Assembly (NCBI GenBank): GCA_002415785.1
Contig: DIAJ01000047.1
Coordinates: forward strand, 24,813-88,812
Origin: Flavobacteriales bacterium UBA5081
Lineage (GTDB): Bacteria; Bacteroidota; Bacteroidia; Flavobacteriales_E; Vicingaceae
DNA length: 64,000 nt
Direction: 5' to 3'
The notes under the pieces are model-generated. The model did no database searches and was not told where the DNA came from. It saw only the letters and a program-made list of their open reading frames with translations. This document shows positions 43,595 to 53,341 of this stretch, piece after piece; position 1 is the first letter of the stretch; each line of letters opens with the position of its first letter. Both the position numbers and the translations under genes were made by a program.

Positions 43595-44434
43595 ATGATG
43601 GACAGCCAGAAAAAAAGAAAAGAAATTACCGCTTTAATTGATAACATTAAGATGCATTCAGATCGACTAACTGAAAGTAAGAATGTTCCCATTTTAGAGT
43701 TGAGTGTTATCCTTTCTAAAATTACTCGCTTACACGAAAAAACAGTGATTCTAAAGTATTTATTAGCAAAAGAACAAAATCACGAAGAGGAGGAGTTTGG
43801 TATTGAGGATATTTATAAAGAAAAAGAGCATTTAGAAAAAGAAATACCTCAAATTGAAACAAGTCGCGAAGAAGAAAAGGAAGAGAATACTCCTCCTGTA
43901 AATAAAAGTTTGATTGACAATCAGTCTGTTGAAAAAACAATTGAAGAAGAGCCTGAAGTAGAAGAAAAAGAAGAAGCTGAAACTGAAACAGAGGAGAAGG
44001 CTTCAAAAGTTGAAGTAAATGAGGATGACAAACCTACACACTCTCCAGAGGAAAGTGTTGAGAAAAAGGAAACTCAGCCCAAAACTGAAGAAATCATCTC
44101 TTCGATTGAAGTAGAACCTAAAGAACTGCCTGACCTAAACGAGCAATATGCAGAAGAGGAAGACCCTAGTTTAAGTGAGCAATTGCGCAAACAGCCTATT
44201 GCCGACTTAATGACTGCCATTGGCTTAAACGAGCGCTACCTTTATGCAAATGAACTTTTCGATGGAGATATTGAAGCGTTTAGAGAAGTGGTAAAAATCT
44301 TAAATGAGTTTGGACATAAAGAGCAAGCGCTTAAGTACTTTAAAGAGCAATTAATACCAACTTATGAGTGGGATGCTAAAAATGACTTAGTGAAAGCACT
44401 TTACTTATTAGTTGAAAGAAGATATCAATCCTAA
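43595..44434 (+). CDS. Acidic protein of unknown function
   Basis: 279 residues. The N-terminal ~65 residues are helical, the middle (65-190) is a low-complexity Glu/Lys-rich linker, and the C-terminal ~80 residues (SLSEQLRKQPIADLMTAIGL, NERYLYANELFDGDIEAFREVV) are a conserved Bacteroidota domain I recall from unnamed proteins. No signal peptide, so cytoplasmic. It is divergent from tdk and upstream of the TolC gene. Function unknown. Confidence 0.75.
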   Translation: MMDSQKKRKEITALIDNIKMHSDRLTESKNVPILELSVILSKITRLHEKTVILKYLLAKEQNHEEEEFGIEDIYKEKEHLEKEIPQIETSREEEKEENTPPVNKSLIDNQSVEKTIEEEPEVEEKEEAETETEEKASKVEVNEDDKPTHSPEESVEKKETQPKTEEIISSIEVEPKELPDLNEQYAEEEDPSLSEQLRKQPIADLMTAIGLNERYLYANELFDGDIEAFREVVKILNEFGHKEQALKYFKEQLIPTYEWDAKNDLVKALYLLVERRYQS

Positions 44435-44539
44435 ATTCATTTATCTTCATTTTTTACCATTTAGTTTTTTTAGTTGCCGACTATAAAAAAGGAGCTTTAA
44501 TGATTCCTACATTTCGCTTACTTTAGCTTTTTAATTCAA

Positions 44540-46003
44540 TTGAAAATGAATATTAAAGCCCGACCATACTTCAAGCTACTATTTTACTTTGCACTACTGC
44601 TTGCTACTTTTCAATTGAAGGCTCAAGAAGGCGAGCCTAAAAAGTGGAGTTTAGATAAATGTATTCAATACGCCAGAGAAAATAATATTCAAGTTCAGCA
44701 AAGTGAAATAAACCAAAAAATTGCCGAACAAGATTTAAAGGCATCTAAGTACAATGTGCTGCCTAACCTAAATGGGTTTGCCAGTCATATTTATAACTTC
44801 GGGCAAACCATTGACCCTTTTACTAACCAGTTTGCCACTAGCCGAGTTCGCTCTAATCAGTTTTCTTTGAGTTCCACTTTTACTGTTTTTAATGGTTTTC
44901 AAACCATCAATAGCGTTAAAAGAAATCAAGCAAATTTAAAAGCGAGTGAATATGAATTGGAAAAAATGAAAAACGACATTGCCCTAAATATTGCCAATCA
45001 ATATTTACAAATTCTTTTTAATAGAGAATTACTTAAAAATGCAGAAAACCAATTAGATGTTACTCAAATTCAAATTGACCGCATAAAAAAACAAGTAGCA
45101 GCCGGGGCACTTCCCGAAGGCAGTTTACGCGATATTGAGGCTCAGGCTGCTTCGGAGGAACTACAAGTAATTAATGCGCAAAACCAATTACAGCTTTCTA
45201 AGTTGAATTTAGCGCAAATGCTTCGCATGGAAAATGCAGAGGACTTTGAAATTGTAACCCCCAATTTAAACGATTTTCAAGGTGTTTCAGAAATGATTTC
45301 TCCAGGTGCACTATATTTAACTGCGCTGGAAGTAATGCCTGAAGTTAAAAGTGCTCAATACAATCTTTACAGTGCCGAAAAAAGTAAATCCCTAGCAAAA
45401 GGAGCTTATAGTCCTTCATTGAGCTTAACAGGTTCGGTTGGTTCTGGTTACTCCGGTAGAAATAGAGAAGTAGTAGAAACAGAGTTTTTAGGTTTACAGC
45501 CAAATGGGAATGTGACTCAAGGTGGTGAGGTTATTTTATCACCAAACATTAGACCTATTTATCAAGACAAAGCATTTATGGATCAAATAGAAGAAAACTA
45601 CAACCGCTCTTTTGGCTTTCGTTTAAACATCCCGATTTTTAATGGAATGAGCGCAAGAACAAATGTTCAAAAAGCAAAGCTTAATATGCAGCAAGCAGAA
45701 CTAGCTTTGGAAGACACTAAATTGCAATTACGTCAAAACATAGAGTCGGCGCACAACGATGCTGTGGCGGCCTTAAAACGCTATCGCGCTGCTGAAAAGT
45801 CGGTTGAAGCTTTAGAGCTTTCATTTCAGTACACACAAGAGCGATTTAATGTGGGCATGTTAAACTCATTTGACTTTAATAATGAAAAGAACCGATTGAA
45901 CAATGCTCGATCAGAGCTCTTGCAAGCTAAGTACGAATATATATTCAAATCGAAAGTATTGGATTTTTACCAAGGAAAAGCCATTCAATTAAACAGCAAT
46001 TAA
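44540..46003 (+). CDS. TolC-family outer-membrane efflux protein
   Basis: 487 residues with a signal peptide (LLFYFALLLATFQLKAQ). Two TolC-type repeats with long coiled-coil helices (KWSLDKCIQYARENNIQVQQ near 35, LNIPIFNGMSARTNVQKAKL near 360) mark the outer-membrane channel of efflux or type I export. It is followed after 16 bp by a membrane-fusion protein gene and then tsaB. No inner-membrane pump gene is adjacent. Confidence 0.93.
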   Translation: MKMNIKARPYFKLLFYFALLLATFQLKAQEGEPKKWSLDKCIQYARENNIQVQQSEINQKIAEQDLKASKYNVLPNLNGFASHIYNFGQTIDPFTNQFATSRVRSNQFSLSSTFTVFNGFQTINSVKRNQANLKASEYELEKMKNDIALNIANQYLQILFNRELLKNAENQLDVTQIQIDRIKKQVAAGALPEGSLRDIEAQAASEELQVINAQNQLQLSKLNLAQMLRMENAEDFEIVTPNLNDFQGVSEMISPGALYLTALEVMPEVKSAQYNLYSAEKSKSLAKGAYSPSLSLTGSVGSGYSGRNREVVETEFLGLQPNGNVTQGGEVILSPNIRPIYQDKAFMDQIEENYNRSFGFRLNIPIFNGMSARTNVQKAKLNMQQAELALEDTKLQLRQNIESAHNDAVAALKRYRAAEKSVEALELSFQYTQERFNVGMLNSFDFNNEKNRLNNARSELLQAKYEYIFKSKVLDFYQGKAIQLNSN

Positions 46004-46019
46004 CGAATTAAGAAATAAG

Positions 46020-47351
46020 ATGAAATCAAAAAAATGGATATTTATACTGTTGGGACTTTTGGTGGTTCTGATTGTTATCGCTTTAATTAAAGGGAAATCA
46101 GGCGCAGGAGTAGAAAAAGTTACCGTAGAAAAAGTAGAGCGAAGAACGATCATTGAAACGGTTGCTGCCAGTGGAAAAATTCAGCCGGAAACGGAGGTAA
46201 TTATTAGCTCGGATGTTTCAGGAGAAATTATTGAAATGCCCGTAAAAGAAGGTCAGACCGTAAAACAGGGTGATTTATTGGTAAAGATTAACCCTGACTT
46301 GGTGGAGTCTGCGGTAAATAGAGCAGAAGCGGCTTTAAATACCTCAAAAGCCAACTTGCTTGGCGCAAGAGCTCGCTTAGCTCAAGCAAAATCACAATTT
46401 GAAAATGCTAAGGCAACTTTTAACCGCAACGATAAATTATACAAAGACAAAGTCATTTCACAAGCTGAATACGACCAAGCAAAAGCAAACTTTGAAGTAG
46501 CTCAGTCGGAAGTAAAAGCAGCTGAAGAGAGTGTTGAAGCTGCCAAGTACAATGTTAAAAGCGCAGAAGCTACCTTGAGTGAGGCAGAAGAAAACTTAGG
46601 TAGAACTTCCATTTATTCCCCAATGAGTGGTGTTATTACAAAACTTAACCGTGAAAAAGGAGAACGTGTTGTTGGAACAGCGCAAATGGCCGGAACTGAA
46701 ATAATGACGGTAGCAGACTTAAGCATTATGGAAGTGGCTGTTGAAGTAAATGAAAATGACATTGTTCGCGTAGACATTGGCGACACCACAGAAATTGAAG
46801 TGGATGCTTATTTGGATGAAACTTTTTTAGGTGTGGTTACTGAAATAGCTAACTCTGCAAAAGTGGAAGGAGTAAGTGCTGATCAGGTTACTAACTTTGA
46901 TGTTAAAATTCGCATGATTCAGTCTTCCTATATTCATTTAATGGAAAATGATAGCAGCAAGCGCTCGCCTTTCCGTCCGGGTATGTCGGCATCTGTAGAA
47001 GTTAGAACAAAAGAGGCTAAAAATGTGTTAAGCGTGCCCATTCAGTCTGTAACTACCAGAGCAGAAAAAAAGGATAAAGATTCCAGCGAAACAGCTGAAA
47101 AACCAAGTCCGTTAAGCTCTAAAGAAGACAAAATGAAAGAATGTGTATTTGTAAAAGACGGTGAAAAAGCCAAATTGGTTTTTGTAAAAACCGGGATTCA
47201 AAACACCATGCATATTGAAATTAAAGAAGGTCTGGAAGAAAATGACGAAATCATTAGTGGTCCATATACCATAGTTTCTAAAATGTTAAAAGACGGGGAT
47301 GATGTGGAAGTGGTAGAAAAAAATCAATTGTTTAATCGAGCTAAAGAATAA
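46020..47351 (+). CDS. Periplasmic adaptor (HlyD/RND-type membrane fusion protein)
   Basis: 443 residues. One N-terminal membrane anchor (IFILLGLLVVLIVIALI). Then the biotinyl-lipoyl-like domain (IIEMPVKEGQTVKQGDLLVKINPD), a long alpha-hairpin (about 95-190) and beta-barrel parts (IYSPMSGVITKLNREKGERV). A low-complexity Lys/Glu/Ser stretch near 355-380 is not typical. It links TolC to an inner-membrane pump, likely of MacA/ABC type given the sequence style, but the pump gene is not next to it. It ends 1 bp before tsaB. Confidence 0.92.
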   Translation: MKSKKWIFILLGLLVVLIVIALIKGKSGAGVEKVTVEKVERRTIIETVAASGKIQPETEVIISSDVSGEIIEMPVKEGQTVKQGDLLVKINPDLVESAVNRAEAALNTSKANLLGARARLAQAKSQFENAKATFNRNDKLYKDKVISQAEYDQAKANFEVAQSEVKAAEESVEAAKYNVKSAEATLSEAEENLGRTSIYSPMSGVITKLNREKGERVVGTAQMAGTEIMTVADLSIMEVAVEVNENDIVRVDIGDTTEIEVDAYLDETFLGVVTEIANSAKVEGVSADQVTNFDVKIRMIQSSYIHLMENDSSKRSPFRPGMSASVEVRTKEAKNVLSVPIQSVTTRAEKKDKDSSETAEKPSPLSSKEDKMKECVFVKDGEKAKLVFVKTGIQNTMHIEIKEGLEENDEIISGPYTIVSKMLKDGDDVEVVEKNQLFNRAKE

Positions 47352-47352
47352 A

Positions 47353-48039
47353 ATGAGCTACCTACTTTGCATAGAGACTTCAACTAAAGTTTGTTCTGTT
47401 GCTTTGTTTAAAAACGATGAATTAATCGATTTTGAAGAGGAAGATGGCAGCTATTCTCATGCAGAAAACCTAGCTGTTTTTATCGACAAGGTATTGAAGC
47501 GAAAATCTGTAAACTATTCTGATTTAGCTGCTGTAGTTGTGAGCAAAGGACCGGGATCATATACAGGCTTGCGCATTGGAGTTTCTTTGGCCAAAGGAAT
47601 TGCCTATGGAGCTCAAATTCCATTAATAGCCATCGATAGCTTGAGTAGTTTAGCATGGGCAGCCATTCGTCGCCATAAAACCGAAGCAGACTTTTTCATT
47701 CCCATGATTGATGCCAGAAGAATGGAAGTTTATGCCGCAGTTTACGACCAAAAGCTCAATCAACTTAAAGAAATAAGTGCTGATATTGTAGAAGAAGATA
47801 CTTATGCAGCTTATTTAAACGAAGGGAAAGTTTGTTTTTTAGGTGATGGAGCAGAAAAGTGCAAGTCAACAGTATCTCATCAAAATGCAGTTTTTATTCA
47901 GCAAAAAGCTTCCGCTAAAAATATGGGAGCTTTGGCATTTGAAGCTTTTCAGCAAAAAAGATTTGAAGATGTCGCTTATTTTGAACCTTTTTATCTTAAA
48001 GAGTTTGTAGCGATCAAATCAAAAAAGAAGTTGGTGTAA
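47353..48039 (+). CDS. tsaB: tRNA t6A biosynthesis protein TsaB
   Basis: 228-residue ASKHA-fold protein that partners TsaD in making threonylcarbamoyl-A37 in tRNA. Signature YLLCIETSTKVCSVALF and SKGPGSYTGLRIGVSLAKGIAYG are present. The C-terminal part is normal. It follows the adaptor gene by 1 bp, so it is in the TolC-adaptor operon, a conserved Bacteroidota arrangement by my recall. Confidence 0.94.
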   Translation: MSYLLCIETSTKVCSVALFKNDELIDFEEEDGSYSHAENLAVFIDKVLKRKSVNYSDLAAVVVSKGPGSYTGLRIGVSLAKGIAYGAQIPLIAIDSLSSLAWAAIRRHKTEADFFIPMIDARRMEVYAAVYDQKLNQLKEISADIVEEDTYAAYLNEGKVCFLGDGAEKCKSTVSHQNAVFIQQKASAKNMGALAFEAFQQKRFEDVAYFEPFYLKEFVAIKSKKKLV

Positions 48040-48069
48040 GGTCAAAAGTTTAATTTGCATTTCTTTCCT

Positions 48070-48077
48070 TACTTTTG
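48070..48077 (+). promoter_or_regulatory. Candidate -7 promoter box for gene 48082
   Basis: TACTTTTG matches TAnnTTTG and ends 4 bp before the ATG at 48082, so the mRNA would be nearly leaderless. The -33 element is not at normal spacing. Confidence 0.4.
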
Positions 48078-48081
48078 ATAC

Positions 48082-48666
48082 ATGAAGACTACTCTAACCG
48101 TACTATTAGCGGCACTTTTATCAAACTTTCAACTTCTTTTAGCACAAGAAAACAATCGAATTTTTTGGACTGACTCCGTTCAATTAAGCTGGGCAGATTT
48201 TCAAGCAGAAGCAAAAGAAGGTCAAACCATTGCTGCATTATCAAGTATTGCCATTCCATTCAGTTTTGAAACTGATGGAGAAGGTGAAATTTCAATTCAA
48301 ATACAAGTCTGCTTTGTAAAAGATGAGTCATGGGTAAAAAAAGCTGAACAAACACCTTTGCTTTTAAAGCACGAGCAAATTCACTTTGACATTGCTGAGC
48401 TCCACCGAAGAAAAATTGTAAAAGCACTTAAAGAAGCAAACTTTACAAAGTCTAACTATAAAGAAAAATTAGAAAATATTGTTGGAGAACATTGGAATAA
48501 AATTTACCGCAACTCTCAGGATCAATACGATCAAGAAACCAACTTTTCTCAATACATTAAAGCACAGTTAGAATGGTCTAAAAAGCTTAAAAGGCTGCTT
48601 GAAGAATACAAAGATTATCGAGAGGAGAATTTTACAGTAAGCTTAATTAACTTCGAAGAGGACTAA
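48082..48666 (+). CDS. DUF922-like secreted metalloprotease-like protein
   Basis: 194 residues with a signal peptide (LTVLLAALLSNFQLLLAQ). The mature part has IFWTDSVQLSWADFQ and the motif LLKHEQIHFDIAELHRR; HEQIH is an HExxH zinc-binding signature, followed by a Glu/His-bearing helix. This fits the DUF922 family (putative secreted zinc peptidases). The gene overlaps the convergent glycosyltransferase by 4 bp at their 3' ends. Confidence 0.8.
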   Translation: MKTTLTVLLAALLSNFQLLLAQENNRIFWTDSVQLSWADFQAEAKEGQTIAALSSIAIPFSFETDGEGEISIQIQVCFVKDESWVKKAEQTPLLLKHEQIHFDIAELHRRKIVKALKEANFTKSNYKEKLENIVGEHWNKIYRNSQDQYDQETNFSQYIKAQLEWSKKLKRLLEEYKDYREENFTVSLINFEED

Positions 48667-49748
48667 CACTTCTTCAAAAAATCACTAACTGCAGTTTCTA
48701 CTTGATCCAATGACAAATCGATTTTTAAACCCGGGAAACTCTTTCCCTTTTCAATGTCTTTTAACAGACTTAACTTCTTTTCTGTAGTAGTGTAAAACCA
48801 ATTTTTAGCTCTTAAGTGTTTTGCTAAATATTCTTGCTCTGTTTGACCTTCTGTGGGAATAAAAATAGCTTTTTTACCTAGAACTGCTAAATCCATTACC
48901 GAAGAGTATCCACATCTACTCAGAATCACTTCGCTTTGTAGAATTTCATTTCGCATTTCCTCTGATGACAAGTGCGACTTGATTTCCACTTTTCCATGGT
49001 GAAAAACCTCCGTATGTGTATCAGCTCCCACTAGACCTCTCACAAAAAGCACCTCAAAATCTACTTGCTCCAACTGTTTAAATAATTTTTTTTCGCAATC
49101 ACTTCTACTGGGTTCCGGACCGGACAAAATCACCATCAGTTTGCGTTTGAATCCCTTCTCTTTTTCCCTTTCACTTTGCCCCATAAAACGTGAAATTGGA
49201 CCAATAAAACGCAAGTTTTTAAGGTGAGTAGTTTGGTGAGACAAGTCACCACTTAAGTTATCTCCTCCCTTAAAATCAGGGATCCAACATTCATTGTATT
49301 TTTCAATGTAATTAGCCGTAATTCTTTTAAGCAATCGTTTAAAAAAAGGAGCTTGAATAAACAGCTGATGAGTAATTAAAACAGAAGGCACTTCCTCATG
49401 ATACAAACCATAGCGATTATCTGAAATCACACCATCAATTTGGTAATTTCTAACAATGTGCGCTAAATTTTCATTTTCTTCTTGAATGGTTCGAAAAAAC
49501 CGAGGCGCTTTAATTGCCATAAATACACTCATAGGTAAACGACGAGGATATTCAACATCCATGCCCGGTAAACGAACAGTTTCACAAATGGGAAACTCCT
49601 CTTTTAAAAGTGCTAATGGACGTTCGTCTGCCGCAATTACAACATGGGCTCCTTGTTTACGAAGCTCTCTAATAATTGGAATACAGCGACTGGCATGTCC
49701 CAAGCCCCAGTCGAGTGGTGCCACTAAAATACGTTTGTGTTTCATCAT
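48663..49748 (-). CDS. GT28-type glycosyltransferase-like protein
   Basis: About 361 residues from the ATG at 49748 (a longer frame begins at 49763). N-terminal ILVAPLDWGLGHASRCIPIIREL is the GHxxR nucleotide-sugar acceptor-side motif of MurG-type enzymes. The C-terminal part holds SRCGYSSVMDLAVLGKKAIF and IPTEGQTEQEYLAKHL, typical of donor binding. No membrane segments. It is a common, function-unassigned Bacteroidota glycosyltransferase. Convergent with the DUF922 gene. Confidence 0.85.
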   Translation of the reverse strand: MMKHKRILVAPLDWGLGHASRCIPIIRELRKQGAHVVIAADERPLALLKEEFPICETVRLPGMDVEYPRRLPMSVFMAIKAPRFFRTIQEENENLAHIVRNYQIDGVISDNRYGLYHEEVPSVLITHQLFIQAPFFKRLLKRITANYIEKYNECWIPDFKGGDNLSGDLSHQTTHLKNLRFIGPISRFMGQSEREKEKGFKRKLMVILSGPEPSRSDCEKKLFKQLEQVDFEVLFVRGLVGADTHTEVFHHGKVEIKSHLSSEEMRNEILQSEVILSRCGYSSVMDLAVLGKKAIFIPTEGQTEQEYLAKHLRAKNWFYTTTEKKLSLLKDIEKGKSFPGLKIDLSLDQVETAVSDFLKKC

Positions 49749-49858
49749 ACTACTGCCTTCCAAAGATAGTTATTTTTGCTAGGAGATAAAGTGCAGCCTT
49801 AGATTGTATAAAGAGTTTTTTTAAGAAGTGATTGCTGCTACTGATAAACTAAATAACC

Positions 49859-50554
49859 ATGAACAAAATACTAATTAGCGGAGCAACCAAAGGCTTAGGC
49901 AGAGCACTTGCAATAGAGCTTTCAAAAAGCGGACATCAACTCATATTGTGCTCAAGAAGTCAAGAAAATCTGAAAAAATTATCTTCAGAGATTAAAGAAA
50001 TTAACCCTAAGTTAAGACCAATTGTAATTTCAGTTGACTTGCAAAAGCAGGAAGAGTTAGTAAAAAAACTCTCACAACTGAGTCAAGAGAATTACCCAAA
50101 CATAATCATTAATAATTTAGGCATATTTGAAAATGGACTAGCTTCTGAAATAAAATTAAATCAACTGCAAAGCCAATTAGAGTTGAACCTATATTCGGCA
50201 ATCAACATAACTAACCTTTTTCTAGAAAATATAAAAACTCAAAAGGGGCAAATCATCAATATTGGTTCAGTGGTTTCACATCAAGCGGCAAAAGAAATGG
50301 CTTCTTACTCCATCAGCAAACATGCGCTAAAAGCATGGAACGATAGCCTAAGAGAGGAACTAAGAACAAAAAGCGTAAAAGTAACTGCCATATACCCCGG
50401 AGCAATGAATACCTCCTCTTGGGATGAAGTAGAAAATGTGGAACGTCAAAAAATGATTCAAGTTGAAGATGTAGCAAAGCTGATTCGTCAGTTGATTGAA
50501 ATTGGGGAAAGCACGCTGGTTGAAGAAATCCGACTATCTCCATTGAACTTTTAA
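49859..50554 (+). CDS. Short-chain dehydrogenase/reductase
   Basis: 231 residues of the classical SDR family. Cofactor motif GATKGLGRA near the start, NNLG at about 86, and catalytic Ser...Tyr-xxx-Lys in MASYSISKHALKAW. The family acts on alcohols or ketones with NAD(P); substrate unknown. It overlaps the convergent receiver-domain gene by 4 bp. Confidence 0.9.
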   Translation: MNKILISGATKGLGRALAIELSKSGHQLILCSRSQENLKKLSSEIKEINPKLRPIVISVDLQKQEELVKKLSQLSQENYPNIIINNLGIFENGLASEIKLNQLQSQLELNLYSAINITNLFLENIKTQKGQIINIGSVVSHQAAKEMASYSISKHALKAWNDSLREELRTKSVKVTAIYPGAMNTSSWDEVENVERQKMIQVEDVAKLIRQLIEIGESTLVEEIRLSPLNF

Positions 50555-50949
50555 CTCGCTTGTTGAGTGTATGATCTTCTCCTTCTTAAAATTGCTTGAA
50601 TTTTTTGAACCAACAACCTTCTGTTAATCGGCAAGTACATAAAATCATCAGCTCCAGCTTCAAATGCTGCTAAAACACAATCTTCTGACTTATGTCGGCT
50701 AACAAAGATCACAAAAGTATCTGCAGAAAAACTACTACTTTTAATTGTATAACAAAGCTTTAATGCCTTTTGAATAGACAAGTCTAAAGGTAAAATCACT
50801 AAATCAACATCCCATTTTTGGAAGCTTTTTACAATGTCATTTGAGCGGTCAAAGTTCTGTATATCATAATTTTCTTTCCGCAAAAAGGCAGCTATATCTC
50901 TTAGTTCAGGGCGGTGCTCATCCAGCATTAGTAAAGTTCCTCTATTCAT
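50551..50949 (-). CDS. Degenerate receiver-domain protein
   Basis: 132 residues, a lone REC domain with no output domain. The fold motifs are visible: acidic pair near MLDEHRP, VDLVILPLDL, SRHKSED, and AGADDFMYLPINRR. The phosphate-accepting Asp is replaced by Pro54 (LVILP) and the conserved Lys of the KPF motif by Leu106 (YLPI). So it is a pseudo-receiver that cannot be phosphorylated in the usual way. The C-terminus is basic (RRRRSYTQQAS). No kinase gene nearby. Convergent with the SDR gene. Confidence 0.8.
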   Translation of the reverse strand: MNRGTLLMLDEHRPELRDIAAFLRKENYDIQNFDRSNDIVKSFQKWDVDLVILPLDLSIQKALKLCYTIKSSSFSADTFVIFVSRHKSEDCVLAAFEAGADDFMYLPINRRLLVQKIQAILRRRRSYTQQAS

Positions 50950-51116
50950 CTTCTTTCTTTACAAACAAAAATAGCTATCGGATTTATCTGATTTGTTAAG
51001 TTAAGATTGCTAAACATTTATTAAATAACTGAATTTGCAACTCTTAGTGTTAAAAAAAAATGAGTCGCAGCTTACTTTCTTAACCATTAGTTAACATTAG
51101 AGCCTCTGCTTTAGTT

Positions 51117-51124
51117 TAATTTTG
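51117..51124 (+). promoter_or_regulatory. Candidate -7 promoter box for Na/Pi transporter
   Basis: TAATTTTG fits TAnnTTTG and lies 29 bp upstream of the ATG at 51154; no well-spaced -33 TTG. Confidence 0.35.
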
Positions 51125-51153
51125 CCACACATTTTAGCACATAAATCACACGC

Positions 51154-52857
51154 ATGGAGTTTGGATTCATTGATTTTTTAACCCTTATCGGGGCATTGGG
51201 ATTTTTTATTTACGGGATGAAAGTAATGAGCGAAGGCATTCAAAGAACTGCCGGCTCAAAACTTAGAGACATTCTGAGCAGCATGACCAAAAACCGCTAC
51301 TTGGGTGTTTTTACAGGATTTTTAATTACTTGTTTAGTACAATCTTCTTCCGCCACAACAGTAATGGTTGTTAGCTTTGCCAACGCAGGATTACTCACTC
51401 TAATTGAATCTATTGGAGTAATTATGGGAGCTAATATTGGAACCACAATTACCGCTTGGTTAATTGCCTTCTTTGGATTTAAAGTAAAAATATCGGCTTT
51501 TGCACTGCCAATTATTGCCATTGGCTTTCCAATGATGTTTGCTAAAAGAGCTGTACTTCGCTCAACAGCAGAGGTTTTTATAGGATTTGCTCTCTTATTT
51601 TTAGGCTTAGACGCCTTAAAAAATGCCGTTCCTGATTTGAGTGAAAACCCTGAAGTATTAGAGTTTTTAACTTCGTTTTCAGGTTATGGAATCTTAACTA
51701 CTACTTTATTTGTATTAGTAGGAACCATTGTAACTATTGTCGTTCAATCTTCATCTGCTGCAATGGCACTAACCCTTACCTTATTGTTTAACGACATTAT
51801 TACTTTTGAGATTGCCGCTGCCATGGTATTGGGTGAAAACATTGGAACCACCATTACGGCAAATGTAGCGGCAATTGTTGCCAATGTCCATGCGAAGAGG
51901 GCTGCCCGAGCGCACTTTATATTCAACGTAGTTGGGGTAATATGGATGATTTTACTCTTCCCCTTCTTCTTAGATTTTATTGATTATTTATGGAAACCGG
52001 CGCAAAACTTCTTGCAAACAGTTATTCCGGATATCGACAAATCACAATCTGAACTTCAACTCTCGCTTTTTCACACGGTATTTAATGTAATTAACACATT
52101 GTTAATGATTGGACTAATACCTTACATTGCGAAAGTCGTAACTCGACTGGTTCCTTCTCGTGGTATTGAAGATGAAACCTTCCACTTGGAATACATTGGT
52201 ACAGGAACAGTTGTTACTACTGAAGCTTCTATTTTAGAGTCTAAGAAAGAAATTCAGAAGTTTGGTAAACTCGTTCAACGAATGACCGGCTTTGTATCCG
52301 AACTATTAGTTGAGACTGACAAGAAGAAATTTAAAAAGCAATTGGAGCGTATTAAAAAGTACGAGGAAATCACCGACAAAATTGAAACTGAAGTAGTAGG
52401 GTACTTGGCTAAAGTTTCAGAAAGCGAATTGAGTGAAGAAGCTTCATTACAAATACGTTCAATGTTGAGTATTGCCGATGACTTAGAAACAATTGGCGAC
52501 ATTAACTACAGCATGTCAAGAACAATTAAGCGTAAGAATGAGGATAAAATTTACTTCATTCCTCAGCAAAGAGAAAACCTACTTGAGCTCTTTAAGTTGG
52601 TAGATCAGGCGATGTACAAAATGCAGCACAACTTAGAAGTAGAAATGAATAAAGTTGACTTAGACGGCGCCTACCATGCTGAAAAAGAAATCAATCGCTT
52701 TAGAAACAACCTAAGAAAAGGACACTTAAAGAGCATTGAAAACGGCGAGTATCAACATGCAAGCGGTATGATTTACACTGACTTATTTGCTGCTTTAGAA
52801 AGTATTGGCGATCATGTAATCAGCATTAGCGAAGCTAGAGCGGGAAAAATTAGCTAG
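51154..52857 (+). CDS. Na/Pi-cotransporter family protein
   Basis: 567 residues. The first ~310 residues form the NptA/NPT2-like membrane domain with two inverted repeats, each with a QSSS motif (VQSSSATTVMVVSFANAG and VQSSSAAMALTL). The C-terminal ~200 residues form a PhoU-like helical domain (VQRMTGFVSELLVETDKKKF). Typical of bacterial Na/Pi cotransporters of the inner membrane. Monocistronic by position. Confidence 0.91.
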   Translation: MEFGFIDFLTLIGALGFFIYGMKVMSEGIQRTAGSKLRDILSSMTKNRYLGVFTGFLITCLVQSSSATTVMVVSFANAGLLTLIESIGVIMGANIGTTITAWLIAFFGFKVKISAFALPIIAIGFPMMFAKRAVLRSTAEVFIGFALLFLGLDALKNAVPDLSENPEVLEFLTSFSGYGILTTTLFVLVGTIVTIVVQSSSAAMALTLTLLFNDIITFEIAAAMVLGENIGTTITANVAAIVANVHAKRAARAHFIFNVVGVIWMILLFPFFLDFIDYLWKPAQNFLQTVIPDIDKSQSELQLSLFHTVFNVINTLLMIGLIPYIAKVVTRLVPSRGIEDETFHLEYIGTGTVVTTEASILESKKEIQKFGKLVQRMTGFVSELLVETDKKKFKKQLERIKKYEEITDKIETEVVGYLAKVSESELSEEASLQIRSMLSIADDLETIGDINYSMSRTIKRKNEDKIYFIPQQRENLLELFKLVDQAMYKMQHNLEVEMNKVDLDGAYHAEKEINRFRNNLRKGHLKSIENGEYQHASGMIYTDLFAALESIGDHVISISEARAGKIS

Positions 52858-52864
52858 TATTAAC

Positions 52865-53323
52865 TTATAAAGTTGAAGTAAAAATTGGCGTTTTTACTAC
52901 ATTGCTGGTATCTTTTGAGCGATCTACGGCAAAACCGGTGTACTGAAGAGAATCATAGCCTGCAGCTTTAAAGAAATCGATTCCGTCAATTTCAAAAGCA
53001 ATTTCACCCTCAACGCCGGCAGCTGTTCGTATGCCTTTTACAACCGGAATTCGATAATTCTCCCCTTCGATAATAGTATCTACGACTGCATTTTTATAGA
53101 TCAGAATACGCACAAAGAAATTATCAGGGTCGCTGTCATTTCGAACCCCTAGATCGCCATTCCCGTCAGTAAAACCTATGCGCCAAACTGCCACAGCTTC
53201 CGACTTCCTATCAAAACTTCGTGTTTTTAATACGGGCTCATCCGGAAAGTCGCTTTCCTTTTCACAAGCAGATGTTGCTGCGAAAATCAAGCTGCATATT
53301 CCTATTTTTGTCCATAATTTCAC
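52865..53323 (-). CDS. Lipoprotein of unknown function
   Basis: 152 residues. Lipobox ATSAC at about 16-20. The mature protein is beta-rich with an acidic, calcium-like segment FTDGNGDLGVRNDSDPDNFF. Similar 'DGDGDxG' lipoproteins are common in Bacteroidota. It runs divergently from the acyltransferase gene, with at most 18-34 bp between their starts. Confidence 0.7.
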   Translation of the reverse strand: MKLWTKIGICSLIFAATSACEKESDFPDEPVLKTRSFDRKSEAVAVWRIGFTDGNGDLGVRNDSDPDNFFVRILIYKNAVVDTIIEGENYRIPVVKGIRTAAGVEGEIAFEIDGIDFFKAAGYDSLQYTGFAVDRSKDTSNVVKTPIFTSTL

Positions 53324-53341
53324 GCCTTAAAATTAAGCAGA

